DNA from: Bacteroides faecium
Lineage (GTDB): Bacteria; Bacteroidota; Bacteroidia; Bacteroidales; Bacteroidaceae
Direction of reading: 5' to 3'
DNA: 64,000 bases
Assembly: GCF_012113595.1 (NCBI RefSeq)
Contig: NZ_CP050831.1
Span: forward strand, 1,550,001 to 1,614,000
Positions 53,984-62,742 of this stretch are shown piece after piece. Position numbers and translations under genes: made by a program. The first letter of the stretch is position 1. The number at the start of each line of letters is the position of its first letter. The notes beneath the pieces were generated by a model that had not been told where the DNA came from, searched no databases, and worked only from the letters and a program-made list of their open reading frames with translations.

Positions 53984-56125
53984 ATGAAATTCAGACTAAC
54001 CGCCATCGTACTTCTCTCTATCTGTCTCTCGAAAGCTTTTGCCGACGAGGGAATGTGGTTGTTGGGAAATCTCAATAAGAACAAACAGACAGAACAAGTA
54101 ATGAAACAACTTGGCTTGCAGATGCCTGTAAAAAAACTATATAATCCGAAGAAGCCTTGTCTTGCAGATGCTGTAGTGAGCTTCGGAGGCTTTTGTTCGG
54201 GGGTGGTTGTTTCCGAAGACGGTTTGGTGTTTACCAACCATCATTGCGGATTCAGCAGCATCCAGCAACATTCTTCGGTGGAACACGATTATCTGAAAGA
54301 TGGCTTTGTGGCGCGTAGTCTTGAAGAAGAACTGCCGAATCCGGAGTTGTATGTCCGTTTCCTGCTTCGTACGGAAAATGTGACCAAACGGGTATTGTCT
54401 GCCGCCAAACATGCTAAAACGGAATCGGAACGCCGGGTAGCTGTCGATTCAGTCATGAATGTAATCGGTATGGAGATTTCGGAAAAGGACTCTACATTGA
54501 CCGGGATTGTGGATGCTTATTATGCTGGAAATGAGTTTTGGCTTTCCGTTTATCGTGATTATAATGATGTCCGCCTGGTATTTGCTCCCCCTTCTTCCGT
54601 CGGAAAGTTCGGGTGGGACACGGATAACTGGATGTGGCCGCGCCATACGGGCGATTTCAGCGTATTTCGCATCTATGCTAATAGCAAGAACGGTCCGGCG
54701 GATTATTCTCCGGAAAATGTCCCGTATCACCCCGAATATGTAGCGCCTATCTCTTTGGACGGATATAAGGAAGGCTCGTTCTGCATGACTCTTGGCTATC
54801 CGGGAAGTACAGAGCGTTATCTTTCCTCGTATGGCATTGAGGAAATGATGAATGGTATCAATCAGGCTATGATTGATGTGCGTGGGGTAAAACAGGCCGT
54901 TTGGAAACGGGAAATGGACCGCCGTCCGGATATCCGTATCAAATATGCTTCCAAATATGATGAAAGCTCCAATTATTGGAAGAATAGTATTGGAACAAAT
55001 AAAGCTATCAAGCATCTCAAAGTCTTGGAAAAGAAACGGGCTGCTGAGGCTGCGCTCCGTGAATGGATTCAGTCGCATCCCGAAGAGCGGGAAAAACTGC
55101 TTCGCCTGTTCTCCTCTTTGGAATTGAATTATAGTAATCGTCGCGAAACAAATCGTGCCTTGGCTTATTTCGGTGAAGCATTTATCAATGGTCCCGAACT
55201 GGTTCAGCTTGCGCTTGAGATTCTGAACTTCGACTTTGAGGCGGAAGAGAAGCAGGTGGTAAGCCGCATGAAGAAACTGCTGGAGAAATATGATAATCTG
55301 GATACGGCTATTGATAAGGAAGTCTTTGCAGCCATGCTGAAAGAGTACCAAGGGAAAGTGGACAAGAAATATCTTCCTGCCATGTATCAGAAGATAGATA
55401 CGCTTTACAACGGGAATATCCAGACCTATGTCGATTCTTTGTACGCAACATCCCAAATAACTTCACCAAAGGGGTTGAAACGCTTTCTGGAACGGGATAC
55501 GACCTATAATCTGATTGAAGACCCTGCCGTAGCTTTAAGCCTCGATCTGATTGTGAAATATTACGAGATGAACCAAAGCATCTCCGAAGCTTCCGAGCAG
55601 ATAGAGCAAGGTGAACGCTTATTCAACGCCGCTATGCGTCGTATGTATGCCGACCGTAATTTCTATCCCGACGCCAACTCTACCATGCGTCTGAGCTTTG
55701 GAACAGTGGATGGTTACTCACCTTTTGACGGAGCTACCTATGACTATTACACGACCGTGAAGGGTATTTTCGAAAAGGTGAAAGAACATGCCGGGGATAT
55801 TGACTTTGCTGTCCAACCGGAGTTGCTGAATCTGCTTTCTTCCGGTGACTTCGGCAGATATGCCAATGAACAAGGTGATATGAGTGTTTGCTTCATTTCT
55901 AATAATGATATTACAGGCGGAAACTCCGGCAGTGCAATGTTCAACAGCAAAGGAGAATTGCTCGGTTTGGCTTTCGATGGAAACTGGGAAGCCATGAGCA
56001 GTGATATTGTTTTTGAACCGGATTTGCAGCGTTGTATCGGAGTGGATGTCCGGTATATGCTTTTCATTATGGAAAAATACGGTAAAGCAGGAAATTTGGT
56101 ACAAGAACTGAAAATAGCCCGATAA
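53984..56125 (+). CDS. S46 family dipeptidyl-peptidase, DPP7-type
   Basis: 713 aa. Signal peptide to about KAFADE (residue ~20), so periplasmic. Chymotrypsin-like halves carry the His motif GLVFTNHHCGF (His86/87), the Asp region TDNWMWPRHTGDF and Ser648 in TGGNSGSAM, with a helical cap domain (~280-560) between. Eighteen residues after the Ser is FDGNWE. As I recall, Gly at this position marks DPP7 enzymes (hydrophobic P1), whereas Arg marks DPP11 (Asp/Glu P1). Start DEGMWL after the signal is the exact S46 N-terminus. It would release dipeptides from imported peptides. Confidence 0.93.
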   Translation: MKFRLTAIVLLSICLSKAFADEGMWLLGNLNKNKQTEQVMKQLGLQMPVKKLYNPKKPCLADAVVSFGGFCSGVVVSEDGLVFTNHHCGFSSIQQHSSVEHDYLKDGFVARSLEEELPNPELYVRFLLRTENVTKRVLSAAKHAKTESERRVAVDSVMNVIGMEISEKDSTLTGIVDAYYAGNEFWLSVYRDYNDVRLVFAPPSSVGKFGWDTDNWMWPRHTGDFSVFRIYANSKNGPADYSPENVPYHPEYVAPISLDGYKEGSFCMTLGYPGSTERYLSSYGIEEMMNGINQAMIDVRGVKQAVWKREMDRRPDIRIKYASKYDESSNYWKNSIGTNKAIKHLKVLEKKRAAEAALREWIQSHPEEREKLLRLFSSLELNYSNRRETNRALAYFGEAFINGPELVQLALEILNFDFEAEEKQVVSRMKKLLEKYDNLDTAIDKEVFAAMLKEYQGKVDKKYLPAMYQKIDTLYNGNIQTYVDSLYATSQITSPKGLKRFLERDTTYNLIEDPAVALSLDLIVKYYEMNQSISEASEQIEQGERLFNAAMRRMYADRNFYPDANSTMRLSFGTVDGYSPFDGATYDYYTTVKGIFEKVKEHAGDIDFAVQPELLNLLSSGDFGRYANEQGDMSVCFISNNDITGGNSGSAMFNSKGELLGLAFDGNWEAMSSDIVFEPDLQRCIGVDVRYMLFIMEKYGKAGNLVQELKIAR

Positions 56126-56165
56126 GATAGCTCATGTAGTCTTACATATGCATTTACTGGAATTA

Positions 56166-56283
56166 TGCCCAGGGGAGAACGACCGTATGCCCCGGGCTAA
56201 TAAAAATAGGCCCAGGGTTCACATGAGATGAACCCTGGGCTAAACTTTGGTAATCCCCGGGCTGAATGGAAATCATTCCGGGA
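56166..56283. terminator. Hairpin cluster between convergent DPP7 and helicase genes
   Basis: The strongest is GCCCAGGGTTCA (56210-56221) paired with TGAACCCTGGGC (56229-56240), 12 bp, 7-nt loop; on the minus strand it is followed by CTATTTTTA. On either side are related GC-rich words (GCCCAGGGG and CCCCGGGCT near 56167-56197; CCCCGGGCT and ATTCCGGGA near 56255-56283) that can pair with each other or with the main stem. A bidirectional terminator built from variants of one word. Confidence 0.7.
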
Positions 56284-56301
56284 GATATATTAGTTAGAAT
56301 T

Positions 56302-58227
56302 TTACTTCTTCGGTTTTCTGCGTGCCCATCCTTCTTCGCTGAAGTCAGGTTCCTTATCTTTGAAGAACTCCTGCCAGTCATCTTTCTTTTTAGGTCCGCG
56401 GGCATCTGAATATCCCCGTTCCGCACGGCTCGGTTTTTCTTTCTTTCCGGGTTTTGAACCTTTGGCAGACGCATCCTTAGATTTTCTGTCTTTATTCTCA
56501 TAGCGTGGCGCACGTTCTTCTCCTTTACCGAATCGTTTACCGCCTTTGCGTTCACCCGAACCGTTTTCACGTCCTTTTCCGCCTTCCTCACTGGATACTT
56601 CTACTACAACTTTACGGCCATTCCATTTGGCGCGGCTTAGAGCTTTTACGACATTGACAGCCTCATTCTCAGGAACTTCGAAGAAAGAGAAGTTCTGCAT
56701 TAGGTCAATACGTCCCAATTCGATGCGTCCGCGTGTATTACTGTTCAACAAGCCGATAAGGTCGCTGGGGAAGAAATTGTCTGTTTTACCCAGATTGATA
56801 AACAGGCGGTTGAAGCCCGGAGCAGCTTTCCGGCTTCTCTTTTCGAAGCCGCCCTCTTTGCGGTCACCTCTTCCGGCACGTTCACCACGGCTTTCACTTG
56901 TCGGTTGTTCTATTTCCGGGCGGTGACGGTAATACTCTGCGAAACGGTTGAATTCGTGCGAAACCATTCGTTTTATCAAGTCTTCCTTACTCAACCATTC
57001 CAGTTTACGATAGATTTCCGGCATGAAGTCCGCGATTTCTTCTTCGTTTACTTTTACTTTTTCAAGGTCATCAATAACCTTAATCAACTGCTTCTGGCAA
57101 ATGCCTGCCGCAGTCGGCATCTCTCCGGCAATGAATTTCTTGCCGATGATTCGTTCTATTTCTCTTAACTTACCTCTTTCGCGGAGATTGATGATAGCGA
57201 TAGAAGTACCGGTCTTTCCGGCACGTCCTGTACGTCCGCTACGGTGAGTGTAGCTTTCCGTATCATCAGGCAAGCCGTAATTGATAACGTGAGTCAAATC
57301 GTCCACGTCCAGACCGCGGGCAGCTACGTCCGTAGCAACGAGCAGTTGCAGATTACGGATGCGAAATTTCTGCATAACAGCGTCCCGCTGTGCTTGTGAA
57401 AGTTCGCCATGCAGCGAGTCGGCATTGTAGCCTTCCTGCATTAATTTGTCGGCGATTTCCTGGGTTTCCTTACGGGTACGGCAGAAAATGATACCGTATA
57501 TTTGCGGGTAGTAATCGACGATACGTTTTAGCGCTTCGTATTTATCTTTAGCCTGTACAGTGTAGACAACGTGTTTTACGTTGTTGGTACTTTCGTTCTT
57601 ACGGCCGATAGTGATTTCTTTGGCATCACGCAGGTAGTTCTTTGAAATACGCGCAATTTCCGGGCTCATAGTAGCCGAGAAAAGCAATGTATTACGTTCC
57701 TGCGGCACATCAGCCAGAATAGCGTTGATGCTATCCGTAAATCCCATGTTCAGCATCTCGTCCGCTTCGTCCATTACGACGTTGCGGATGGTAGCCAGGG
57801 AAACAGTCTTGCGTTCCATCAAGTCCAGCAAGCGTCCGGGAGTGGCTACGATGATATGTACCCCCCGTTTCAGGCTGCGTATCTGGCTGTCAATGGAAGA
57901 ACCGCCATATACAGGCAATACTTTCAGTCCGTCAATGTATTTGGAATAATCATTCAAATCTCCCGCTATCTGGAGACAAAGCTCGCGTGTAGGGCAGAGG
58001 ATAAGCGATTGTGGAATTCTGTTCTTTACGTCAATCTGTTGGAGCAAGGGCAGACCGAATGCGGCTGTTTTACCTGTTCCTGTCTGTGCAAGAGCTACTA
58101 CATCATTATTTTCTCCTAAAAGGTACGGAATCACTTCCTCTTGTACCGGCATGGGATTCTCGTATCCCATTTCTTCAATTGCTCTACGTATCTCCGGAGA
58201 AACGCCAAGCTCTTCAAATGTCTTCAT
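56302..58227 (-). CDS. DEAD-box ATP-dependent RNA helicase with DbpA-type RNA-binding domain
   Basis: 641 aa. Motifs: AQTGTGKT (I), PTRELCLQ (Ia), TPGRLLDL (Ib), DEAD (II), SATM (III), ATDVAARGLDVDDL (V), HRSGRTGRAGKTG (VI). A DbpA-like RRM domain follows at ~470-550 (FNRLFINLGKTDNFFPSDLIGLLNSN). The last ~90 residues are a low-complexity Lys/Gly/Arg/Glu tail. Likely roles are ribosome assembly or cold-shock RNA remodelling; the DbpA domain hints at 23S rRNA, but the rRNA hairpin specificity is not provable here. Confidence 0.94.
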   Translation of the reverse strand: MKTFEELGVSPEIRRAIEEMGYENPMPVQEEVIPYLLGENNDVVALAQTGTGKTAAFGLPLLQQIDVKNRIPQSLILCPTRELCLQIAGDLNDYSKYIDGLKVLPVYGGSSIDSQIRSLKRGVHIIVATPGRLLDLMERKTVSLATIRNVVMDEADEMLNMGFTDSINAILADVPQERNTLLFSATMSPEIARISKNYLRDAKEITIGRKNESTNNVKHVVYTVQAKDKYEALKRIVDYYPQIYGIIFCRTRKETQEIADKLMQEGYNADSLHGELSQAQRDAVMQKFRIRNLQLLVATDVAARGLDVDDLTHVINYGLPDDTESYTHRSGRTGRAGKTGTSIAIINLRERGKLREIERIIGKKFIAGEMPTAAGICQKQLIKVIDDLEKVKVNEEEIADFMPEIYRKLEWLSKEDLIKRMVSHEFNRFAEYYRHRPEIEQPTSESRGERAGRGDRKEGGFEKRSRKAAPGFNRLFINLGKTDNFFPSDLIGLLNSNTRGRIELGRIDLMQNFSFFEVPENEAVNVVKALSRAKWNGRKVVVEVSSEEGGKGRENGSGERKGGKRFGKGEERAPRYENKDRKSKDASAKGSKPGKKEKPSRAERGYSDARGPKKKDDWQEFFKDKEPDFSEEGWARRKPKK

Positions 58228-58257
58228 TAAATCTCTGTATATCTTTTATTTCGGATG

Positions 58258-58265
58258 CAAAGATA
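58258..58265 (-). promoter_or_regulatory. -7 box of the helicase gene
   Basis: The minus strand reads TATCTTTG followed by C, 31 bp upstream of the ATG. The AATTACG repeat lies immediately upstream, at the -33 position. Confidence 0.55.
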
Positions 58266-58271
58266 GAGAAT

Positions 58272-58299
58272 AATTACGAATTACGAATTACGAATTACG
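58272..58299. repeat. Short tandem repeat (AATTACG)x4
   Basis: Four perfect 7-bp units lie between the phosphatase stop codon and the helicase -7 box. They occupy the helicase -33/upstream region, so a change in copy number would alter promoter geometry. Confidence 0.9.
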
Positions 58300-58301
58300 A
58301 T

Positions 58302-59363
58302 TTATTCCAGCAGGATGCTGCGCAACTGTTCTATTTCTTCTGCGGAAAGTCCGATTCCTTTCTTCAAGTAAGCTTGTACGCTTCCATACTCAGACTCAAT
58401 CTGTTCCTTTGCGGCATTCAGGAAATCTTCCTTGGCGGAATAGATTGTGGTTATCGCTTCCTGCGAATTTACCGGCAATTCGTAAGCGTATTTTGAAGCC
58501 TTGGGAATATTGAAATAATCATTACTCAGCCGGTAGTCCGACATTATCACGTCTTCATTGACACCTAGCGCCGCAAGCAGTAAGGCGGAAACGATTCCTG
58601 TGCGCCCTTTGCCGGATGTACAATGAATCACAGCCGGATAAGAGTCACGGTTGAGCAGGACAGAGAATAATTCTTTGAATTCTTTCCGGTAGTTTGTCAC
58701 CAGTTCGCGGTTCATCCGCTCCACCAGGCGATAAATGGTATCGCTTTTTATTTTCTCTTCCTGGATTCCTTGCAGGATTTTATCCATATTTCCTGTAGGG
58801 ATGGGAATGTGCACAATCTTAAATTCACCATCATGGAGCTGTGGATAGTTGTGGCGTTCTCCTTCGGAACGCAAGTCTATGATAGTCCGTATGCCTATAT
58901 TCTTCAGCTCCCGGCGCGAACAGGATGGAATACTGTCTATCTGCGCAGAGCGGTAGAGCATTCCCCAACTGACAGATTTCCCTGTATCGACGGATTTGTA
59001 TCCGCCTAAATCACGGAAATTCTGGATGCCGGGGATATTAACGTTGCGGGTAGCCACTTTGACCCGGTATTTATTATCGAACACCATCAGATAATAATAG
59101 CGTCGGGACGGGTCGTCGGTAACGATGGTCATCTTACCGCTGGATATTTTGCTCATCGCTACGGGAGAATCTTCGGGAATCAACTCGGGGGAAGTAGACG
59201 CGTATACTTTTACCTGTCCTTTCAGTACCGGAGCCGTTTCCCATTTAATCACGCAGTTTCCCACGTTGTTTTCTTCACATACCACCGATATGGTCGGTGG
59301 AGTGCCGGAGCAGGACGGGAGCACTAACAAAATGGTAAGCCAGCTAAACAGGTTCTTGTACAT
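58302..59363 (-). CDS. Tyrosine-protein phosphatase lipoprotein
   Basis: 353 aa from MYKNLFSWLTILLVLPSC; lipobox at VLPSC, so exported and lipidated. The start eight codons upstream would lie at the transcription start and is rejected. N-terminal ~100 residues are an Ig/FN3-like beta domain; the rest is a PTP of the Y_phosphatase3 type with the P-loop VIHCTSGKGRTG (catalytic Cys248, Arg254) and FRDLGGY near the domain start. Probably a periplasmic or surface phosphatase; the protein, lipid or sugar substrate is unknown. Confidence 0.88.
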   Translation of the reverse strand: MYKNLFSWLTILLVLPSCSGTPPTISVVCEENNVGNCVIKWETAPVLKGQVKVYASTSPELIPEDSPVAMSKISSGKMTIVTDDPSRRYYYLMVFDNKYRVKVATRNVNIPGIQNFRDLGGYKSVDTGKSVSWGMLYRSAQIDSIPSCSRRELKNIGIRTIIDLRSEGERHNYPQLHDGEFKIVHIPIPTGNMDKILQGIQEEKIKSDTIYRLVERMNRELVTNYRKEFKELFSVLLNRDSYPAVIHCTSGKGRTGIVSALLLAALGVNEDVIMSDYRLSNDYFNIPKASKYAYELPVNSQEAITTIYSAKEDFLNAAKEQIESEYGSVQAYLKKGIGLSAEEIEQLRSILLE

Positions 59364-59392
59364 AGTTTCTTTGTCTGAGTGAATCATATACG

Positions 59393-59400
59393 CAAAGATA
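59393..59400 (-). promoter_or_regulatory. -7 box of the phosphatase gene
   Basis: The minus strand reads TATCTTTG followed by C, 30 bp upstream of the ATG at 59363. Confidence 0.55.
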
Positions 59401-59529
59401 GGAATTACCGGAAGATATGGTAATTCCTTTGCGATAATTAGCCAAAGTTAATAGTAATTTACGAGCGGGGCCTTGTTTGTGACATGCCATATAGGTCTTA
59501 TGAGATTAGGATAAATCGGTTATTGTGTA

Positions 59530-59537
59530 TATATTTG
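59530..59537 (+). promoter_or_regulatory. -7 box of the MORN-like gene
   Basis: TATATTTG followed by C (TAnnTTTGy), 33 bp upstream of the ATG. Confidence 0.5.
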
Positions 59538-59570
59538 CAAAATATTGGCTAAAAAGATAATCGCATACAA

Positions 59571-60530
59571 ATGATTCAAAGAATAGTGTTTTTCATTATT
59601 ACTTCGGCTGTTTATCCAGCGTTGTTTTATGTTATCGTTCCGTGGAGTAACTCATTCAAGGATTTTAGCGAATCAACGGATCCTGCCGGTGGGGGTATGG
59701 CGGCTGGTTTTTCATTCTATTACGGGTGCCTGTTTTCATTCATTATCTGGTTCGTGCTTTCAACCATACTCGCTCATTGGTGTGTGCGGGCATGGTGGAT
59801 AGGTGTTTTCGCATTGATAGTGGGTGGTGTTGCCATTCCGGTAATAGAAGCTCATAAGAAGAATCAAGCAGACAATTTACTCTGCCCCTATAAAAGGTGC
59901 TATGAAAACGGCATAATTCGCGAAAAAGGATATTATATAGGACAAAGGAGTTCTGAGAATAAGCACGGCAAAATTACCGAATACTATCCGGATGGAACGG
60001 TAAAGTCTGTCAACACCTACGAAAGAGGTGTGCCGTCAGGTCCTTGCGAATCATACTACCTTGACGGCAAACTGATGGTAAAAGGTGGATATAAAGGTGG
60101 TGAGTGGGATAATGGAGAACTAATCGGAATCCAGGACGGAGACTGGATATACTATCGTAAAGACGGCAGTGTGGACGATGAACGTACCTACGCCGAAGGT
60201 AAACTGGTTAGTTCTAAAAACTATACTCTTTGCTTTGATTCGACAGGGGTGGTTTGTGTGATTGCCACAGGCAAACCGTTTACGGGGCAACTCGATAAGA
60301 CCGGAATTGTTGATAAATATCTTTTCCCAAATCTGTATAGCGTATTAGTAAACGATGGCCGGTTTGATGGAGATTTCTGCTCTTATTACACCACAGGGGA
60401 TGATTTGACCGTCGCTGCAACGGCAACCTACGTCGATGGAGAACTTAATGGTCAACTCAAGATGTATAATCCTGACGGTCAGTTGATGAAAAGTGCGGTA
60501 TATGTCAATGGAAAAATCGAAGGTAACTAA
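59571..60530 (+). CDS. Membrane-anchored MORN-like repeat protein
   Basis: 319 aa. Three hydrophobic helices at ~5-25, ~48-70 and ~75-95 anchor it. The rest contains YwqK/MORN-2-like units, each about 20-25 residues with a G-x-W/Y-x-x-Y-Y-x-D-G-x core: ITEYYPDGTVKSVNTY, CESYYLDGKLMVKGGY, DWIYYRKDGSVDDERTY, LKMYNPDGQLMKSAVY. Such repeats are common in Bacteroidetes, and some relatives are called YwqK-family antitoxins; there is no toxin gene beside it. Function unknown. Confidence 0.72.
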   Translation: MIQRIVFFIITSAVYPALFYVIVPWSNSFKDFSESTDPAGGGMAAGFSFYYGCLFSFIIWFVLSTILAHWCVRAWWIGVFALIVGGVAIPVIEAHKKNQADNLLCPYKRCYENGIIREKGYYIGQRSSENKHGKITEYYPDGTVKSVNTYERGVPSGPCESYYLDGKLMVKGGYKGGEWDNGELIGIQDGDWIYYRKDGSVDDERTYAEGKLVSSKNYTLCFDSTGVVCVIATGKPFTGQLDKTGIVDKYLFPNLYSVLVNDGRFDGDFCSYYTTGDDLTVAATATYVDGELNGQLKMYNPDGQLMKSAVYVNGKIEGN

Positions 60531-60580
60531 GTTATCACTTTATTGCAATTGCTTCGATTTCTCCACAGTGCTGATAGTTG

Positions 60581-61507
60581 TTATATCGGCATGTACCTTT
60601 CTGCAAACTCCACCGAAACTGAATTGCTGAAACTACGGCAAACCTCGGCTGCGAAGTCTTTTCCGCACCGGATAATTTTATCCCATACTTCTTCGCTCAG
60701 ATTATCCAGGTCGCGGTAGCGGACATCATATTTTAATAGTCCGTAAATCAGTCCTGCGTTAAAATTGTCACCTGCTCCGATGGTGCTGACAGCTTCCAGC
60801 GGCTCTATCGGATAATCTTTGTTGACCAGGTTGGTGCGCAGCGACACTTTCTCCCCGCCTGCGGTACAGACAAACCGGGGGCAGTAGAATTTGATTTTGT
60901 CCTTGTATATCTTATCCGCGTCCTGCATGCCGTACATATAGAGGAAGTCTTCCAGTGAACCGCGCACAATGTCCGCATACTCCAGGTTTTCGATGATGGT
61001 CGGTGCCAGTTTCATCGCTTCGTTCTTGTGTGAAGAGCGGAAGTTGGGGTCATAGTAGATAATGGCTTTCTTCTCACGTGCCTGGTCGAGCAGTTCGAGA
61101 ATCTTTTCCCGCAATACCGGATTCAGGGCGTAGTAGGAGCCTACCATGACAATATCGTCCTCTTCCAGTTTGGGGAACAGGACATCGAGACGTTGCTTGG
61201 GGTAATCCTTGTAGAAGATGTATTCGGCATCACTTTGCTCATTGAGAAAAGCCAGGGATACCGGTGATTTCCCGTCGGGGAATACATTTACGTGGTCGGT
61301 CGGGATATTGTTGTCACGCATGAATTGCAGGATGATGTTTCCTACACGGTCATTGCCGGTTTCGCTGATGAAACCGACGTTTATTCCCATCCGTCCTAAG
61401 GATACGATGCCGTTGAACACAGAGCCTCCCGGTACGGCTGCGGAAGGCTGGTCACCTCGAAAGATGATGTCGAGGATAGTTTCTCCGATACCGATTACTT
61501 TTCGCAT
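60581..61507 (-). CDS. PfkB-family carbohydrate kinase (fructokinase-like)
   Basis: 308 aa. Ribokinase fold: N-terminal sugar-binding GGSVFNGIVSLGRMGINVGFISETGNDRVG (PfkB signature 1) and C-terminal anion-hole/catalytic TIGAGDNFNAGLIYGLL (signature 2, catalytic Asp in GAGD). Phosphorylates a sugar or sugar phosphate with ATP; most similar in pattern to fructokinases. It overlaps the SIS isomerase gene by 13 bp, so the two products likely handle consecutive steps on a phosphosugar. Confidence 0.88.
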   Translation of the reverse strand: MRKVIGIGETILDIIFRGDQPSAAVPGGSVFNGIVSLGRMGINVGFISETGNDRVGNIILQFMRDNNIPTDHVNVFPDGKSPVSLAFLNEQSDAEYIFYKDYPKQRLDVLFPKLEEDDIVMVGSYYALNPVLREKILELLDQAREKKAIIYYDPNFRSSHKNEAMKLAPTIIENLEYADIVRGSLEDFLYMYGMQDADKIYKDKIKFYCPRFVCTAGGEKVSLRTNLVNKDYPIEPLEAVSTIGAGDNFNAGLIYGLLKYDVRYRDLDNLSEEVWDKIIRCGKDFAAEVCRSFSNSVSVEFAERYMPI

Positions 61508-62100
61508 AGTGACCTTGATTTTTCGCCCAGATAACCGCCATGATGACGTTTTGAATATTCTTCTATCGTGAATTGGGTTGTTTTCATGGTCTGTACCACC
61601 AGGATATCACCGATAACGGTCATAGCGGTAGTCGAGGTAGTAGGCGTCATGCCTAAGGTGCAGACCTCGGCCGGTTTGCCGGTACTCAGGCAGACATCCG
61701 ATTCATGTGCCAGCGGACTGTCGGGGTTTCCGGTAATAACGATAAACTTCAAGTCCGGATCCAGATTATGGGCAAGGCGTGTTAATTCAACGATTTCGCG
61801 CGTTTTGCCGGAGTTGGAGATAAGCAGGAGCAAATCGTTTTTCTGCAAGATACCCAAGTCTCCGTGTTGTGCCTCACTGGGATGCAGGAAAACGGACGGG
61901 ATACCGGTGGAACAGAAAGTGGTAGCGATGTTCATGGCTATTTGTCCGGCTTTTCCCATACCGGAAGTTACCAGTTTTCCCTTTTTCTGGTGTATTTGTT
62001 CTACAATCAGTTGTACGGCTTTCTCATAAGCGTCTGTTACAGGGATATTGAGCACGGCTTGTGCTTCCTGTTGCAAGAGTTGTTTGATGGAGTCTATCAT
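61495..62100 (-). CDS. SIS-domain sugar-phosphate isomerase without CBS domains
   Basis: 201 aa. A single SIS domain (~25-185) with the phosphosugar-binding SGMGKAGQIAMNIA, the active-site-like HPSEAQHGDLG and SNSGKTREIVELT. This is the KdsD/GutQ/KpsF pattern (arabinose-5-phosphate isomerase), but the usual ~120-aa CBS pair is absent, giving a stand-alone SIS protein. A5P isomerase for Kdo synthesis or a hexulose-phosphate isomerase are both possible. Overlaps the PfkB kinase gene and lies 4 bp after the LOG-family gene. Confidence 0.87.
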   Translation of the reverse strand: MIDSIKQLLQQEAQAVLNIPVTDAYEKAVQLIVEQIHQKKGKLVTSGMGKAGQIAMNIATTFCSTGIPSVFLHPSEAQHGDLGILQKNDLLLLISNSGKTREIVELTRLAHNLDPDLKFIVITGNPDSPLAHESDVCLSTGKPAEVCTLGMTPTTSTTAMTVIGDILVVQTMKTTQFTIEEYSKRHHGGYLGEKSRSLCEK

Positions 62101-62104
62101 ATAA

Positions 62105-62638
62105 TCAGTTTATTTTTTCTTTTAATTCTTCCAGAGTGTTTGTTATTTCGTAATAAGTAGAAAAGGGTTGGCGGGCAAACCCTTTGTCTTCTAATGTCTT
62201 GAGAGCTTTCAACAGTTCGTCGTAGAAACCGTATTCGTTGTAAAATACGACCTTTTTCTGATGGTATCCGATAGAAGCGGCGGCTATCACATGGAATATT
62301 TCATCGAATGTGCCTACACCACCCGGCAATGCTACCAGTATATCCGATTTCTCGGTCATGATGTCCTTCCGGTCGCTCAGATTGTGAGTATGAATCACTT
62401 CGTCCAGACAGGTGCTTACACTGCCTTTCTCTTCCAGTTTGGCAGGGACTACCCCGATGACCTTTCCGCCGTTTTCTTTCACGGCACGGGCTACGCATTC
62501 CATCAGTCCGAGGTTGGCTCCTCCGTAAATCAACGTTTTGCCTGTCTGTCCTATCCATTCGCCGATTCGGCAGGCGCTTTCGAAGTACATTTTGTCAATG
62601 TTTTCTGAGGCAGAACAGAATATTCCTATCTTTTCCAT
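62105..62638 (-). CDS. LOG / TIGR00730-family Rossmann-fold protein
   Basis: 177 aa from MEKIGIFCSASENID; the longer frame from 62692 lacks family similarity. Signature motifs: YGGANLGLM (nucleotide site) and LPGGVGTFDEIFHVI (PGGxGTxxE with Asp-Glu at the active site). Family knowledge: cytokinin riboside 5'-monophosphate phosphoribohydrolases; in bacteria they may salvage or detoxify nucleotides. First gene of a three-gene unit with the SIS and PfkB genes (4 bp gap, then a 13-bp overlap). Confidence 0.9.
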   Translation of the reverse strand: MEKIGIFCSASENIDKMYFESACRIGEWIGQTGKTLIYGGANLGLMECVARAVKENGGKVIGVVPAKLEEKGSVSTCLDEVIHTHNLSDRKDIMTEKSDILVALPGGVGTFDEIFHVIAAASIGYHQKKVVFYNEYGFYDELLKALKTLEDKGFARQPFSTYYEITNTLEELKEKIN

Positions 62639-62704
62639 ATACGTTGTAACTGTTATAGTCCACAAATATCTGCAATTTTCTATAAACCGCAATAAGTTTT
62701 ATTG

Positions 62705-62712
62705 TATTTTTG
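62705..62712 (+). promoter_or_regulatory. -7 box of the M16 peptidase gene
   Basis: TATTTTTG (TAnnTTTG), 30 bp upstream of the ATG at 62743. Confidence 0.5.
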
Positions 62713-62742
62713 TAGCATAATTCAATAAGGAACTAGAAAACA

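Noticed and set aside
54449..55456. 335-codon minus-strand frame
   Set aside because: Antisense to the S46 peptidase cap domain; no start context or family signal.
56163..56591. 142-codon minus-strand frame
   Set aside because: An out-of-frame shadow of the Lys/Arg-rich helicase tail, running on into the terminator repeats.
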